Source of the DNA: Actinomyces viscosus
GTDB taxonomy: Bacteria; Actinomycetota; Actinomycetes; Actinomycetales; Actinomycetaceae
Length of the DNA stretch: 64,000 nucleotides
Direction: 5' to 3'
NCBI RefSeq assembly: GCF_900637975.1
Contig: NZ_LR134477.1
Coordinates: 2,604,001-2,668,000 of the forward strand
A model generated the notes under the pieces. It made no database searches. It was not told the DNA's origin and worked only from the letters and a program-made list of their open reading frames with translations. Shown here piece by piece: positions 41,293 to 49,483 of the stretch (position 1 is the stretch's first letter; each line of letters opens with the position of its first letter). Made by a program: the position numbers and the translations under genes.

Positions 41293-42777
41293 GTGGTCCA
41301 CAATGGGGCAGTGCCCGACGCCAGCAGCCCCGCTCCCACCAGCCTCAACCGCCAGGTCCTGTCCCTGGCCGTGCCCGCCCTGGGGGCGCTGATCGCTGAA
41401 CCGCTCTTCGTCCTGGCGGACTCGGCGATGGTCGGCCACCTCGGTGCGGTCAGCCTGGCGGGCCTGTCGCTGGCCTCGACGATCCTGACGACGACGGTGG
41501 GCCTGTTCGTCTTCCTGGCCTACGCCACCACAGCGACGACCGCGCGCCTGTTCGGGGCGGGCCGGCGCACCCAGGGCCTGCGGGCCGGCGTCGACGGGAT
41601 GTGGCTGGCGCTCCTGCTGGGGCTGGGTGCGGGCGCCTTCCTGGGACTGGGAGCCCCGTGGCTGACTCAGGCGATGGGCGCCCACGGCCCGGTGGCGCAG
41701 GCCGCCGTCGCCTACCTGCGCGCCTCCTGCCCGGGGCTGCCGGGCATGTTCGTCGTCCTGGCGGCCACCGGGGTGCTGCGCGGCCTGCTGGACACGCGCA
41801 CGCCCTTCGTCGTGGCCAGCGGCGGGGCGGTCCTCAACGTCGTCGTCAACGCGATCCTGCTCTACGGGGTCGGGATGGGGATCGCGGGCTCGGGCGCCGG
41901 CACCGCGATCGCGCAGACGGCCATGGCGCTGGCGCTGGCGCGCCCGATCCTTCGGGAGGCCCGGGCGGCCGACGTCGGGCTGCTCCCCCACCGTGAGGGC
42001 CTGCGGGCCTCGCTGGGCAGCGGCACGCCACTGCTCATCCGCTCGCTGAGCCTGCGGGTGGCGATCCTGGCCACCGTATGGGCGGCGACGGCGCTCGGAG
42101 AGGTGCCGCTGGCGGCCCACCAGGTGGTGAACGCCCTGTGGACCTTCGCGGCCTTCGCCTTGGACGCCCTGGCCGTGGCGGCGCAGGCCCTCATCGGCAC
42201 CGCCCTGGGACAGGCGCAGAGAGCCGGCGACGCGTCCACCGCGACCACCCCCGGCACCAGTACCGCCACTGACGCCTCGGCCAGCACCGCGCCCGACACG
42301 CCAGCCAGCACCGACGTGGACGCTCAGACCGCCTCGGCCACGGCGGGTTGGTCCATAGACGAGCTCCTGCGGCGGATGCTCACCTGGGGCGCCGGGACGG
42401 GCGTGCTCATCGGGGTGCTCATGGCGGCCGGTGCCGCCTGGCTGCCCCATGCCTTCACCTCCGACGCCGGCGTCATCGCGGCCGCGACCCCGACCCTGTT
42501 CGTGGCGGCCAGCGCGCTGCCGCTGGCCGGGGTCGTCTATCTTCTCGACGGCGTGCTCATGGGAGCCGGCGACGGCCGCTACCTGGCGTGGGCGGGTCTG
42601 GTGACGCTGGCGCCCTACGTCCCCCTGGCTCTGCTCATCGGCGGCGGTTTTCTGCCGGGCGCCACCGGTTCGACGTCGGGCCTGGTCGAGCTGTGGATCG
42701 CCTTCGCCTGGGTGTTCATGGCCGCCCGCGGCGCCACCACCTACCTGCGCGCCCGCGGCACGGCCTGGCGCCACTGA
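41293..42777 (+). CDS. MATE-family efflux transporter (DinF-like)
   Basis: A 494-residue multidrug/toxin exporter with twelve hydrophobic segments in two six-helix halves. Landmarks are LSLAVPALGALIAEPLFVLADSAMVGHLG at the start (split here as LSLAVPALGALIAE and ADSAMVGHLG), the loop LRGLLDTRTPFVV, and LPLAGVVYLLDGVLMGAGDG in the second half. A ~45-residue Ala/Thr/Ser/Asp-rich insert (~310-355) lies between the halves and is probably a disordered cytoplasmic linker. DinF-like members export metabolites or drugs using Na+ or H+. The GTG start at 41293 is uncertain; GTG at 41311 is also possible. Confidence 0.9.
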   Translation: MVHNGAVPDASSPAPTSLNRQVLSLAVPALGALIAEPLFVLADSAMVGHLGAVSLAGLSLASTILTTTVGLFVFLAYATTATTARLFGAGRRTQGLRAGVDGMWLALLLGLGAGAFLGLGAPWLTQAMGAHGPVAQAAVAYLRASCPGLPGMFVVLAATGVLRGLLDTRTPFVVASGGAVLNVVVNAILLYGVGMGIAGSGAGTAIAQTAMALALARPILREARAADVGLLPHREGLRASLGSGTPLLIRSLSLRVAILATVWAATALGEVPLAAHQVVNALWTFAAFALDALAVAAQALIGTALGQAQRAGDASTATTPGTSTATDASASTAPDTPASTDVDAQTASATAGWSIDELLRRMLTWGAGTGVLIGVLMAAGAAWLPHAFTSDAGVIAAATPTLFVAASALPLAGVVYLLDGVLMGAGDGRYLAWAGLVTLAPYVPLALLIGGGFLPGATGSTSGLVELWIAFAWVFMAARGATTYLRARGTAWRH

Positions 42778-42946
42778 GTCGCCCGCGCTCGCCGGCCCTC
42801 GCCCGCCCTAGCGCACTGCTGCGCACTGCCCGCTCCCGCCCGCACGGTCGTATCTTAGGTCGCGCGTTCGAGGGGTAGAGGGTACGACCGCGCGACCTAC
42901 CCTACGAACCGGAGGTCAGCACGAGGCCGGGACACCCTCAGCACGA

Positions 42947-42998
42947 CGCCGTCGGGCCGGGGCGCCTCCCCGGAAGGAGGAGCCCCGGCCCGACGGCG
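42947..42998 (-). terminator. Terminator of the rpsF-ssb-rpsR-rplI operon
   Basis: Perfect 17-bp GC arms (42947-42963, 42982-42998; CGCCGTCGGGCCGGGGC and complement) with an 18-nt loop, 20 bp after the rplI stop. Confidence 0.85.
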
Positions 42999-43017
42999 GA
43001 AAGAAGCCCGGTGGCGC

Positions 43018-43473
43018 TCAGCGCGCGGGGACGACGTTGACCTCGAGGGGGGCCACGACGTCGGCGTGCAGGCGCACGGAGGCGCTGTGGCGGCCGGTCG
43101 ACTTGATCGGCGGCACGACCTGGATCTTGCGGCGGTCGACGGCGGGGCCGCCGGCGGCCTTGACGGCGTCGGCCAGGGTCGCGGTGGTCACGGCGCCGAA
43201 GAGGCGGCCGTTGTCGCCCGCGGTGGCGGAGACGGTGACGACGTTCTCCTGCAGCCAGGCGCGCGCGGTCTGGGCGTGCTCAAGGGACTCGATGGAGCGC
43301 TTGCGACGCGCCTCGGCCATCTGGTCGATCTGGCGCTGGGCGCCCTTGGTCCACGGGGTGGCCAGCTTGCGGGGCAGGAGGTAGTTACGGGCGTAGCCGT
43401 CCTTGACCTCCACGACCTCGCCGGCGGAGCCGAGGTGGGAGACGTCGTGCGTGAGGATGAGCTTGGTGGTCAT
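43018..43473 (-). CDS. rplI: 50S ribosomal protein bL9
   Basis: A 151-residue large-subunit protein. It has the N-terminal RNA-binding domain (KLILTHDVSHLGSAGEVVEV, YARNYLLPRKLA), a long connecting helix and the C-terminal domain (GRLFGAVTTATLADAV, DRRKIQVVPPIKSTGRHSAS). Standard length. Last gene of the rpsF operon, 16 bp after rpsR, with GGAGG before its ATG. Confidence 0.97.
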   Translation of the reverse strand: MTTKLILTHDVSHLGSAGEVVEVKDGYARNYLLPRKLATPWTKGAQRQIDQMAEARRKRSIESLEHAQTARAWLQENVVTVSATAGDNGRLFGAVTTATLADAVKAAGGPAVDRRKIQVVPPIKSTGRHSASVRLHADVVAPLEVNVVPAR

Positions 43474-43489
43474 GTGCGCGTGCCTCCGA

Positions 43490-43726
43490 TCAGCGAGCCG
43501 AGCTCGAGTAGGGCAGCAGAGCCATCTCGCGGGCGTTCTTCACGGCCTTGGCGATCTTGCGCTGCTCCTGGACGGAGACGCCGGTGACGCGCCGGGCGCG
43601 GATTTTGCCGCGGTCGGAGATGAACTTCCGCAGCGTGGCGGTGTCCTTGTAGTCGATGGTGCCGACCTTGATGGCCTTGACGGGGCTGACCTTCTTCTTC
43701 GGCTTGCGAAGTTGGGGCTTCGCCAT
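43490..43726 (-). CDS. rpsR: 30S ribosomal protein bS18, cysteine-free (zinc-independent) form
   Basis: A 78-residue small-subunit protein. The core [20 protein letters not shown] and [19 protein letters not shown] is typical. However, the N-terminal CxxC and the downstream Cys that bind zinc in common bS18 are absent ([17 protein letters not shown]), so this is the C-minus form. In organisms with two S18 genes the C-minus paralogue usually lies in a zinc-repressed cluster; here it occupies the main rpsF-ssb-rpsR-rplI operon. AGGAG precedes the ATG. Confidence 0.95.
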   Translation of the reverse strand: MAKPQLRKPKKKVSPVKAIKVGTIDYKDTATLRKFISDRGKIRARRVTGVSVQEQRKIAKAVKNAREMALLPYSSSAR

Positions 43727-43814
43727 GGTGGTACTCCTTGGTCTGAGCGCCTGGGCGCTCTACGAGATGAAAAGTGTGGTGTGTTTGAGGGAACGGGTCG
43801 ACGACGTCGCGGCT

Positions 43815-44414
43815 TTAGAACGGGGGCTCGTCACCGAAGGAGGTGGAGCCGCCCGTGGCCCACGGGTCGTCCGCGGCGCCGCCGGCGGGGGCGTTGTACC
43901 CGGACTGGCCCTGGCCGCCGAAGCCGCCACCGCCGTTGTAGCCGCCCTGCTGGGGGCCGCCCTGGTTGTATCCGCCCTGACCCTGGTTGCCGAAGCCGCC
44001 ACCCTGGGGTCCGCCCTGGCCGCCGCCGAAGCCGCCCTGACCGCCCCCGCGGGGCTGGCGGGTGACCTGGGCCTTGGCGTAGCGCAGGGAGGGGCCGATC
44101 TCATCGACCTGCATCTCCACCACCGTGCGGTTCTCGCCCTCACGGGTGGTGAAGGAGCGCTGGACCAGACGGCCCTGGACGATGACCCTTGTGCCCTTGG
44201 TCAGCGACTCGGCCACGTTCTCCGCGGCGTCGCGCCAGATCGAGCAGCGCATGAACAGGGTCTCCCCGTCCTTCCACTCACCGGCCTGGCGGTCGAAGGT
44301 GCGCGGCGTGGAGGCGACGGTGAAGGAGGCCACCGCTGCCCCGGAGGGCGTGAAGCGCATCTCGGGGTCCGCGGTGAGGTTCCCGACGATGGTGATGATG
44401 GTGTCTCCGGCCAT
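43815..44414 (-). CDS. ssb: Single-stranded DNA-binding protein
   Basis: A 199-residue SSB. The OB-fold spans ~1-110 ([51 protein letters not shown]). A Gly/Gln/Asn-rich linker of GGxGG repeats follows, ending with the acidic interaction tail SFGDEPPF (the DDxPF-type tip) that recruits replication and repair proteins. Second gene of the rpsF operon. Confidence 0.97.
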   Translation of the reverse strand: MAGDTIITIVGNLTADPEMRFTPSGAAVASFTVASTPRTFDRQAGEWKDGETLFMRCSIWRDAAENVAESLTKGTRVIVQGRLVQRSFTTREGENRTVVEMQVDEIGPSLRYAKAQVTRQPRGGGQGGFGGGQGGPQGGGFGNQGQGGYNQGGPQQGGYNGGGGFGGQGQSGYNAPAGGAADDPWATGGSTSFGDEPPF

Positions 44415-44441
44415 GGCGTTGTCTCCGTTCCCGGTAGAGGC

Positions 44442-44729
44442 TCAGGCCTCGGGACGCAGCAGCTTGGTGCGCAGGACGGTCTCGTTGAGGCCGAGCTGGC
44501 GGTCGAGCTCCTGGGCGGTCTCGGGCGTGGTGGTCATGTCCACGACGGCGTAGAAGCCCTCGGACTTCTTCTTGATGTCGTAGGCCAGCCGGCGCTTGCC
44601 CCAGATGTCGACCTTGTCCACGGTGCCCCCGTTGCTGGGGACGACCTGCAGCAGCTTCTCGAGCGTCGCGTTGGCGGTGCGCTCGTCCGTCTCGGGGTCG
44701 AGGATGATCATGATCTCGTAGTGACGCAT
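44442..44729 (-). CDS. rpsF: 30S ribosomal protein bS6
   Basis: A 95-residue small-subunit protein that pairs with bS18. Landmarks are [32 protein letters not shown] and [14 protein letters not shown] chose the ATG at 44729, where the family starts and AGGAGGTGGG precedes; the frame is open farther upstream. First gene of the operon, 27 bp before ssb. The leader (44730-44880) could carry the known S6:S18 autoregulatory motif, but I could not fold it reliably. Confidence 0.96.
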   Translation of the reverse strand: MRHYEIMIILDPETDERTANATLEKLLQVVPSNGGTVDKVDIWGKRRLAYDIKKKSEGFYAVVDMTTTPETAQELDRQLGLNETVLRTKLLRPEA

Positions 44730-44886
44730 GCTTGGTACCCACCTCCTCTGGTCTGTGGCGGTCACGGTCCTTCCGTGACAGGAGGGTGATGCGTGCGGCG
44801 CACCATCCGGCGGAAAACGGCTCATCCGCCCGACGACGCAGCCAGTTCGCCACATTACCGGACAACCCGGTGGCCCTGAAAGCCGA

Positions 44887-44934
44887 GACGGTGGGCCGAC
44901 GACGTGCCATGCAACACGTCGTCGGCCCACCGTC
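44887..44934 (-). terminator. Strong hairpin terminator after the PBP gene
   Basis: Perfect 20-bp arms (44887-44906 and 44915-44934) with loop CCATGCAA, between the PBP stop (44980) and the rpsF start on the same strand. The stem begins GACGGTGGGCCG. Confidence 0.9.
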
Positions 44935-44979
44935 GGGTGCACGCCGAGAGGCGGGTGTCAGCTGCGGAGAAGTGGGACG

Positions 44980-47544
44980 TTAGCCGTCACGGCCCTGAGG
45001 ACCGCCCTGTTGCGGTGCTCCGCCAACTTGTCCCTGGCCGTCTTGACCGCCTTGGCCAGCACCACCTTGACCACCCTGACCAGGACCAGGAACATCGCCT
45101 CGGTCGCCGCTGCCAGGAACTTCGGTCTGTTCACCACTGCCGTTACGATCGCCGTCACCAATACCAGATGTAGGTCCAGACGTTGACTGATCGCCAGGCG
45201 GCTGCGTGCCCTGCTGAGTCGCCTCCGGCGTGGGCTGCTCCGTGGGCGCCTGGGTCTCCTCGGGCCGGGCGGTGGGGGCCAGCGTCGACTCGTCCTCCGG
45301 CTCGGCGGTGGGCTTGGCGGTACCGGTGCCGCCGCCACGCGTCGCGGGGATCTCGGCGGGTTCCGGGAACTCCTCGACCTTCAGTCCCTCATGGGCGACC
45401 TTCATGTAGTCGATGAAGATGTCGGCCGGGTAGGTCGAGCCGGTGATCTCGTCGTACTCGCCCCAGGGCTCGATCGACTCCTCCGAGCCGTCCTCACCGG
45501 TCTGGTAGAGGGTCACCGCGGTAACCACCTGCGGGGTGAAGCCCACGAACTGGGCGGACTTGTTGTCCGACGACGACCCGGTCTTCGCGGCGACCGGACG
45601 GTCCATCTGGGCGGCCACCTTGTCCGCGCTGCCGTTCGCACCGGAGACGACCTGCTGGAGGGCGTAGGTCGTGTCCGCCATGACGTCCTCCTCGAACTCC
45701 CGCTTCCCCGTGGTCGACGGGGTGTAGTGATCCCCGCCGTCGGGGTTCTTGACGGAGGCCACGATGTGGGTGTCACGTTTGACGCCCTGAGCGGCAAAGG
45801 TGGAGTAGGCCGAGGCGATGTCGATCGTGTGCGGTGAGGCCGATCCCAGGACGTTCTGCACGAGCTCCCGTTCCTCGTCGGACTCCAGCCCCTTGGTCTT
45901 TTGGGGATAGCCGGCACGGTTGGCCACACTGGCCGTCGCCTGCGAGTCAACCTGGTTGGACAGGTCCCGGTTGAGCTGGAGGTAGGGGGTGTTGAGCGAC
46001 TGCTCCGTGGCCTCAGTCAGACTGGCCGACTTCAGGGAGACGTTCTTGAAGTTCTGGAACTCGTGCCCCTCGATGGTCATCGGCGAGGTGGCCGGGTAGC
46101 TGCTCCCCAGGGCCCACCCGTTCTCCAGAGCGGCCACCAGCGCGAAGGGCTTGAAGGTCGAGCCCGCCTGGGCGATGGCATCGGTCGAGGTGTTGACCTG
46201 GCTGGTCAGATAGTCCTCGCCTCCGTAGAGCGCCAGGATGCCCCCCGTCTTGGGGTCGATGGACACCAGCGCCTTGCGCAGGTTCGGGGAGGCGCCCGCG
46301 GGCAGGGAGTTGACCGCGTTGACGGCCGCGTCCTGATCCTTCTGATTGATCGTGGTGACGATCTTGTAGCCACCGGTGTCGATCTGCTCAGGCGCGATTC
46401 CGGCCTTGTCCTCGAGCTCGCTGCGCACCATCTGGAGCAGGTATCCGTTGGTCCCGGAGTACACCTGCTTGGTCTGGGACTCGATGGTCTGGGGCATGCC
46501 CGCCTGCTTGGCGGAGTCGTACTGCTCCTGGGTGATGTAGCCGTCGTCGGCCATGAACTGGAGGACTCGCGCCCAGCGCTCCTGGGCCTTGTCCGGGTTC
46601 TCGGCCGGGTCCCAGGCACTGGGGGAGGGCAGGATTCCCGCCAGGAGCGCGGCCTCGGACGGACTCAGGTCCTTGGCGGCCTTGCCGAAGAACGCCTGAG
46701 AGGCCGCCTCGATGCCGTAGGCACCACGGCCGTAGTAGACCGTGTTGAGGTAGTCGCCCAGAATCTCCTTCTTGGACTTCTCCCGGTCGATCTTGATGGC
46801 CATGATGGCCTGCTTGAACTTGCCGCTGTAGGAGCTCGTGGTGTCGACGTAGTAGTTCTTGACGTACTGCTGCGTCAGGGTCGAGGCGCCCTGCGTGTCG
46901 CCTCCGCGCAGGTTGTTCACCAGCGCACGGGCGATGCCCTTGGGGTCGACGCCCTGGTTGGAGTAGAAGGAGCGGTCCTCGGAGGCCACGACCGAGTTGC
47001 CCACGTACTCCGGCAGGGAGGAGGCGTCCACGGAGGTTCGGTTGATCTCGGCGAACCGGCCCATCTCCGTGGTTCCGTCGGCGTAGTAGACGGTGCTGCT
47101 CTGCGCCAGGGCGAACTCACTGGGCTTGGGGACCTTGACCGTGTTGTAGGCCCACATGAAGGCGCCGACAAGGCTGAGGACCCCCAGCAGGAAGGTGCCC
47201 AGGACGAACCGCCAGCTGGGGATCCAGCGATGGATCCGGCCCTTGCCGGCGCGAGGGTAGTTGAAGAAACGACGCTTGCGCCCCGAGGCGGAGTCCTTGG
47301 ACCGCTCGGCCTGCGAGGGCCGGCGATTCCTTCCGGGCTTCTTACCAGACCCCGAGGCCTTGCTCAGCGCCTGCCGGCCGGCGCTGGCCACCTGGGACAG
47401 CTTGTTGCCGACGGGGCGGCTGGGTCCGCCCCCGTTCGTGCCTTCTGCCACGCGCTCCTCGTTTCGGTTGACTGTCATGGAGGTGACTGGGTACCGCGAC
47501 GGCGCGGGGGATAACGCTCCGGTTGCGGTCGTAGCTTCCATCAT
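44980..47544 (-). CDS. Class A penicillin-binding protein (glycosyltransferase/transpeptidase)
   Basis: An 854-residue bifunctional peptidoglycan synthase (PonA/PBP1-like). A charged cytoplasmic N-terminus of ~120 residues, rich in Arg/Lys/Ser, is followed by one transmembrane helix (WRFVLGTFLLGVLSLVGAFM). The GT51 domain contains EDRSFYSNQGVDPKGIARAL (catalytic Glu ~187) and GASTLTQQYVKN. The transpeptidase domain contains STFKPF (nucleophile Ser ~460), SLN (~516) and KTGSS (~651). An extracellular tail of ~150 residues follows, first Thr/Pro/Glu-rich and then Gly/Gln-rich repeats (GQGGQGGAGQGGQDG). The start at 47544 is uncertain; ATG 47478 is an alternative. Monocistronic, ended by the 20-bp hairpin. 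Confidence 0.94.
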   Translation of the reverse strand: MMEATTATGALSPAPSRYPVTSMTVNRNEERVAEGTNGGGPSRPVGNKLSQVASAGRQALSKASGSGKKPGRNRRPSQAERSKDSASGRKRRFFNYPRAGKGRIHRWIPSWRFVLGTFLLGVLSLVGAFMWAYNTVKVPKPSEFALAQSSTVYYADGTTEMGRFAEINRTSVDASSLPEYVGNSVVASEDRSFYSNQGVDPKGIARALVNNLRGGDTQGASTLTQQYVKNYYVDTTSSYSGKFKQAIMAIKIDREKSKKEILGDYLNTVYYGRGAYGIEAASQAFFGKAAKDLSPSEAALLAGILPSPSAWDPAENPDKAQERWARVLQFMADDGYITQEQYDSAKQAGMPQTIESQTKQVYSGTNGYLLQMVRSELEDKAGIAPEQIDTGGYKIVTTINQKDQDAAVNAVNSLPAGASPNLRKALVSIDPKTGGILALYGGEDYLTSQVNTSTDAIAQAGSTFKPFALVAALENGWALGSSYPATSPMTIEGHEFQNFKNVSLKSASLTEATEQSLNTPYLQLNRDLSNQVDSQATASVANRAGYPQKTKGLESDEERELVQNVLGSASPHTIDIASAYSTFAAQGVKRDTHIVASVKNPDGGDHYTPSTTGKREFEEDVMADTTYALQQVVSGANGSADKVAAQMDRPVAAKTGSSSDNKSAQFVGFTPQVVTAVTLYQTGEDGSEESIEPWGEYDEITGSTYPADIFIDYMKVAHEGLKVEEFPEPAEIPATRGGGTGTAKPTAEPEDESTLAPTARPEETQAPTEQPTPEATQQGTQPPGDQSTSGPTSGIGDGDRNGSGEQTEVPGSGDRGDVPGPGQGGQGGAGQGGQDGQGQVGGAPQQGGPQGRDG

Positions 47545-48005
47545 GACCGATGTTGGCTGCCGGCGCTGACTCAGACACCGGTCGCCGTCGTGCAGGACTG
47601 CCGACGGCGATCAGGCGCGATCGCTGCGGACAAGCCGCATCGGGCGTCGACTGCGGTCCAGTATGGGGGAACAGTGGGGAGTGACGGTAGCGATGCGGAC
47701 CTGGGAACCAGCCATGACACCACCGCCAGGCGTTACCTTAACGCCACCTGATTCGCCCTGACCAGCACGCTCACGCGCTTTGGGAGCCGTACCCGAGTGG
47801 CTGCGGAACCAGAATGTGAGTTCGCGCCCAGCCGGCACCGAGACCCTCAGCAGCAGGAACAGCCGGTACGGGTCGGGACAATAGTCCCCGCCCAACAGTG
47901 AGACACTGGACACAACACTGACAGGGTGTCAGTTCCACTCATCCGCTCCTCGCCCGCTTGAGGAGCGCCGGCTACCGCCCGTCCAGCTCACTGGGGAGAT
48001 CCGCC
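47545..48005. other. Divergent intergenic region, no gene seen
   Basis: 461 bp between the PBP and Dcu genes. A minus-strand ORF (47611-47913) shows no family features and is rejected. It should contain the PBP promoter and the promoter of the Dcu-PEPCK pair; no clear operator is visible. Confidence 0.5.
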
Positions 48006-49382
48006 ATGGACGCCAGCTCCGCCCTCCAGACCCTCAGCATCATCGTCCAAGTCATCATCATCCTCTCCTGCCTCATCGTCGGGGCGAAGAAGGGCGGGAT
48101 CGCCCTCGGTCTCATCGCCGGGATCGGCCTGCTGGTCCTCGTCTTCGGATTCCGTCTGGAGCCGGGCGAGGCACCGGTCGACGTCATCCTCACCATCCTG
48201 GCCGTCATCGGATGCGCCGCCACCCTCCAGCAGTCCGGCGGCCTGGACGTCATGATGCAGATGGCCGAGCGGGTCCTGCGCCGACATCCCGAGCAGATCA
48301 CCATCCTGGGCCCGTGCGTCACCTGGTTCCTCACCGTCCTGTGCGGAACCGGCCACGTCGTCTACACGATGCTCCCGATCATCGCGGACATCGCCATCAA
48401 GAAGGGCATCAGGCCCGAGCGCCCCATGGCCGCCTCCTCGGTCGCCGCCCAGATGGGGATCACCGCCTCACCGGTCTCCGTGGCCACGGTGTCCGTGGTC
48501 TCCATCATCGCCAAGAACACCGACCGGCACTGGTCCGTCCTCCAGATCCTGGCGATCTCCATCCCGGCGTCGCTGTGCGGCGTGCTCCTGGCCTCCCTGT
48601 GGTCGATGCGCCGCGGCAAGGACCTGGACAAGGACGAGGAGTACCAGAAGCGCCTGGAGGACCCGGAGTTCCGGGCCGCCGTCCAGTCCAGCTCCGAGAC
48701 CCTCATCGGCAAGGTGTTCCCGCCCGAGGCCTACCGCGCCACCTGGATCTTCCTGGGCGCCATCGCCGCCGTCGTCGTCCTGGGCGCCTTCGACGTGCTG
48801 CGCCCCCAGTTCCCCACGGGCGACGGCGGCAAGATGGAGCACCTGAGCATGAACCTCGTCATCCAGATGGTGATGCTCGCAGCCGGGGCCCTCATCCTGC
48901 TGACCTGCAAGGTGCAGGCCGGCAAGATCGCCTCCACCCCCGTGTTCAAGGCCGGCGCCACCGCCATGTTCTCCATCTTCGGGGTCGCCTGGATGACCGA
49001 GACGGTCGTTCACGCACACCTGGAGGATCTGGAGCACGGCCTGGCCGGCGTCCTGTCGAACCACGTGTGGATGTACGCCATCGTCCTGTTCATCATCGGC
49101 AAGCTGGTGAACTCCCAGGCGGCCGGCCTGCTCATCGTCGCCCCCATGGCCCTGTCGCTCGGGGTGAGCCCGGTCGTCGTCGTCGGGTTCATCGGCGCCT
49201 CCTACGGGTACTTCATCCTGCCGACCTACCCCTCGGACCTGGCGGCGATCGGCTTCGATCCCACCGGGACCACGCGCATCGGCAAGTACGTCATCAACCA
49301 CTCCTTCCTGGTACCCGGGCTCATCGGCGTCATCACCTCCTGCCTCGTGGGCACCGCCCTGTCCCAGCTGCTGCTGTCCTGA
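48006..49382 (+). CDS. Anaerobic C4-dicarboxylate transporter (DcuA/DcuB family)
   Basis: A 458-residue membrane carrier with about ten to twelve hydrophobic segments. Family landmarks are IVGAKKGGIALGLIAGIGLL, LILTILAVIGCAATLQQSGG-type segment, CGTGHVVYTMLPIIADIAIK, GITASPVSVATVSVVSI, and LPTYPSDLAAIGFDPTGTTR near the end. Such carriers exchange fumarate, malate and aspartate for succinate during anaerobic growth. It lies 101 bp before the PPi-PEPCK gene on the same strand. The likely physiological role here is succinate export at the end of a PEP-carboxylating fermentation (inference). GGGGAG lies upstream of the ATG. Confidence 0.92.
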   Translation: MDASSALQTLSIIVQVIIILSCLIVGAKKGGIALGLIAGIGLLVLVFGFRLEPGEAPVDVILTILAVIGCAATLQQSGGLDVMMQMAERVLRRHPEQITILGPCVTWFLTVLCGTGHVVYTMLPIIADIAIKKGIRPERPMAASSVAAQMGITASPVSVATVSVVSIIAKNTDRHWSVLQILAISIPASLCGVLLASLWSMRRGKDLDKDEEYQKRLEDPEFRAAVQSSSETLIGKVFPPEAYRATWIFLGAIAAVVVLGAFDVLRPQFPTGDGGKMEHLSMNLVIQMVMLAAGALILLTCKVQAGKIASTPVFKAGATAMFSIFGVAWMTETVVHAHLEDLEHGLAGVLSNHVWMYAIVLFIIGKLVNSQAAGLLIVAPMALSLGVSPVVVVGFIGASYGYFILPTYPSDLAAIGFDPTGTTRIGKYVINHSFLVPGLIGVITSCLVGTALSQLLLS

Positions 49383-49483
49383 CCGGCCCTCAGTGTCAGT
49401 GCGACCCCGAACACACACCTGAAGCCGTCTTTCTGGGCAGAACGTAACAGGACCGTGTCATTCGATCTGGCTAGGCTCGTGCC

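Noticed and set aside
42850..42900. tRNA-like stem with GTTCGAGG
   Set aside because: No cloverleaf can be drawn around it; the symmetric GGTCGCGCG/CGCGCGACC arms are just a hairpin.
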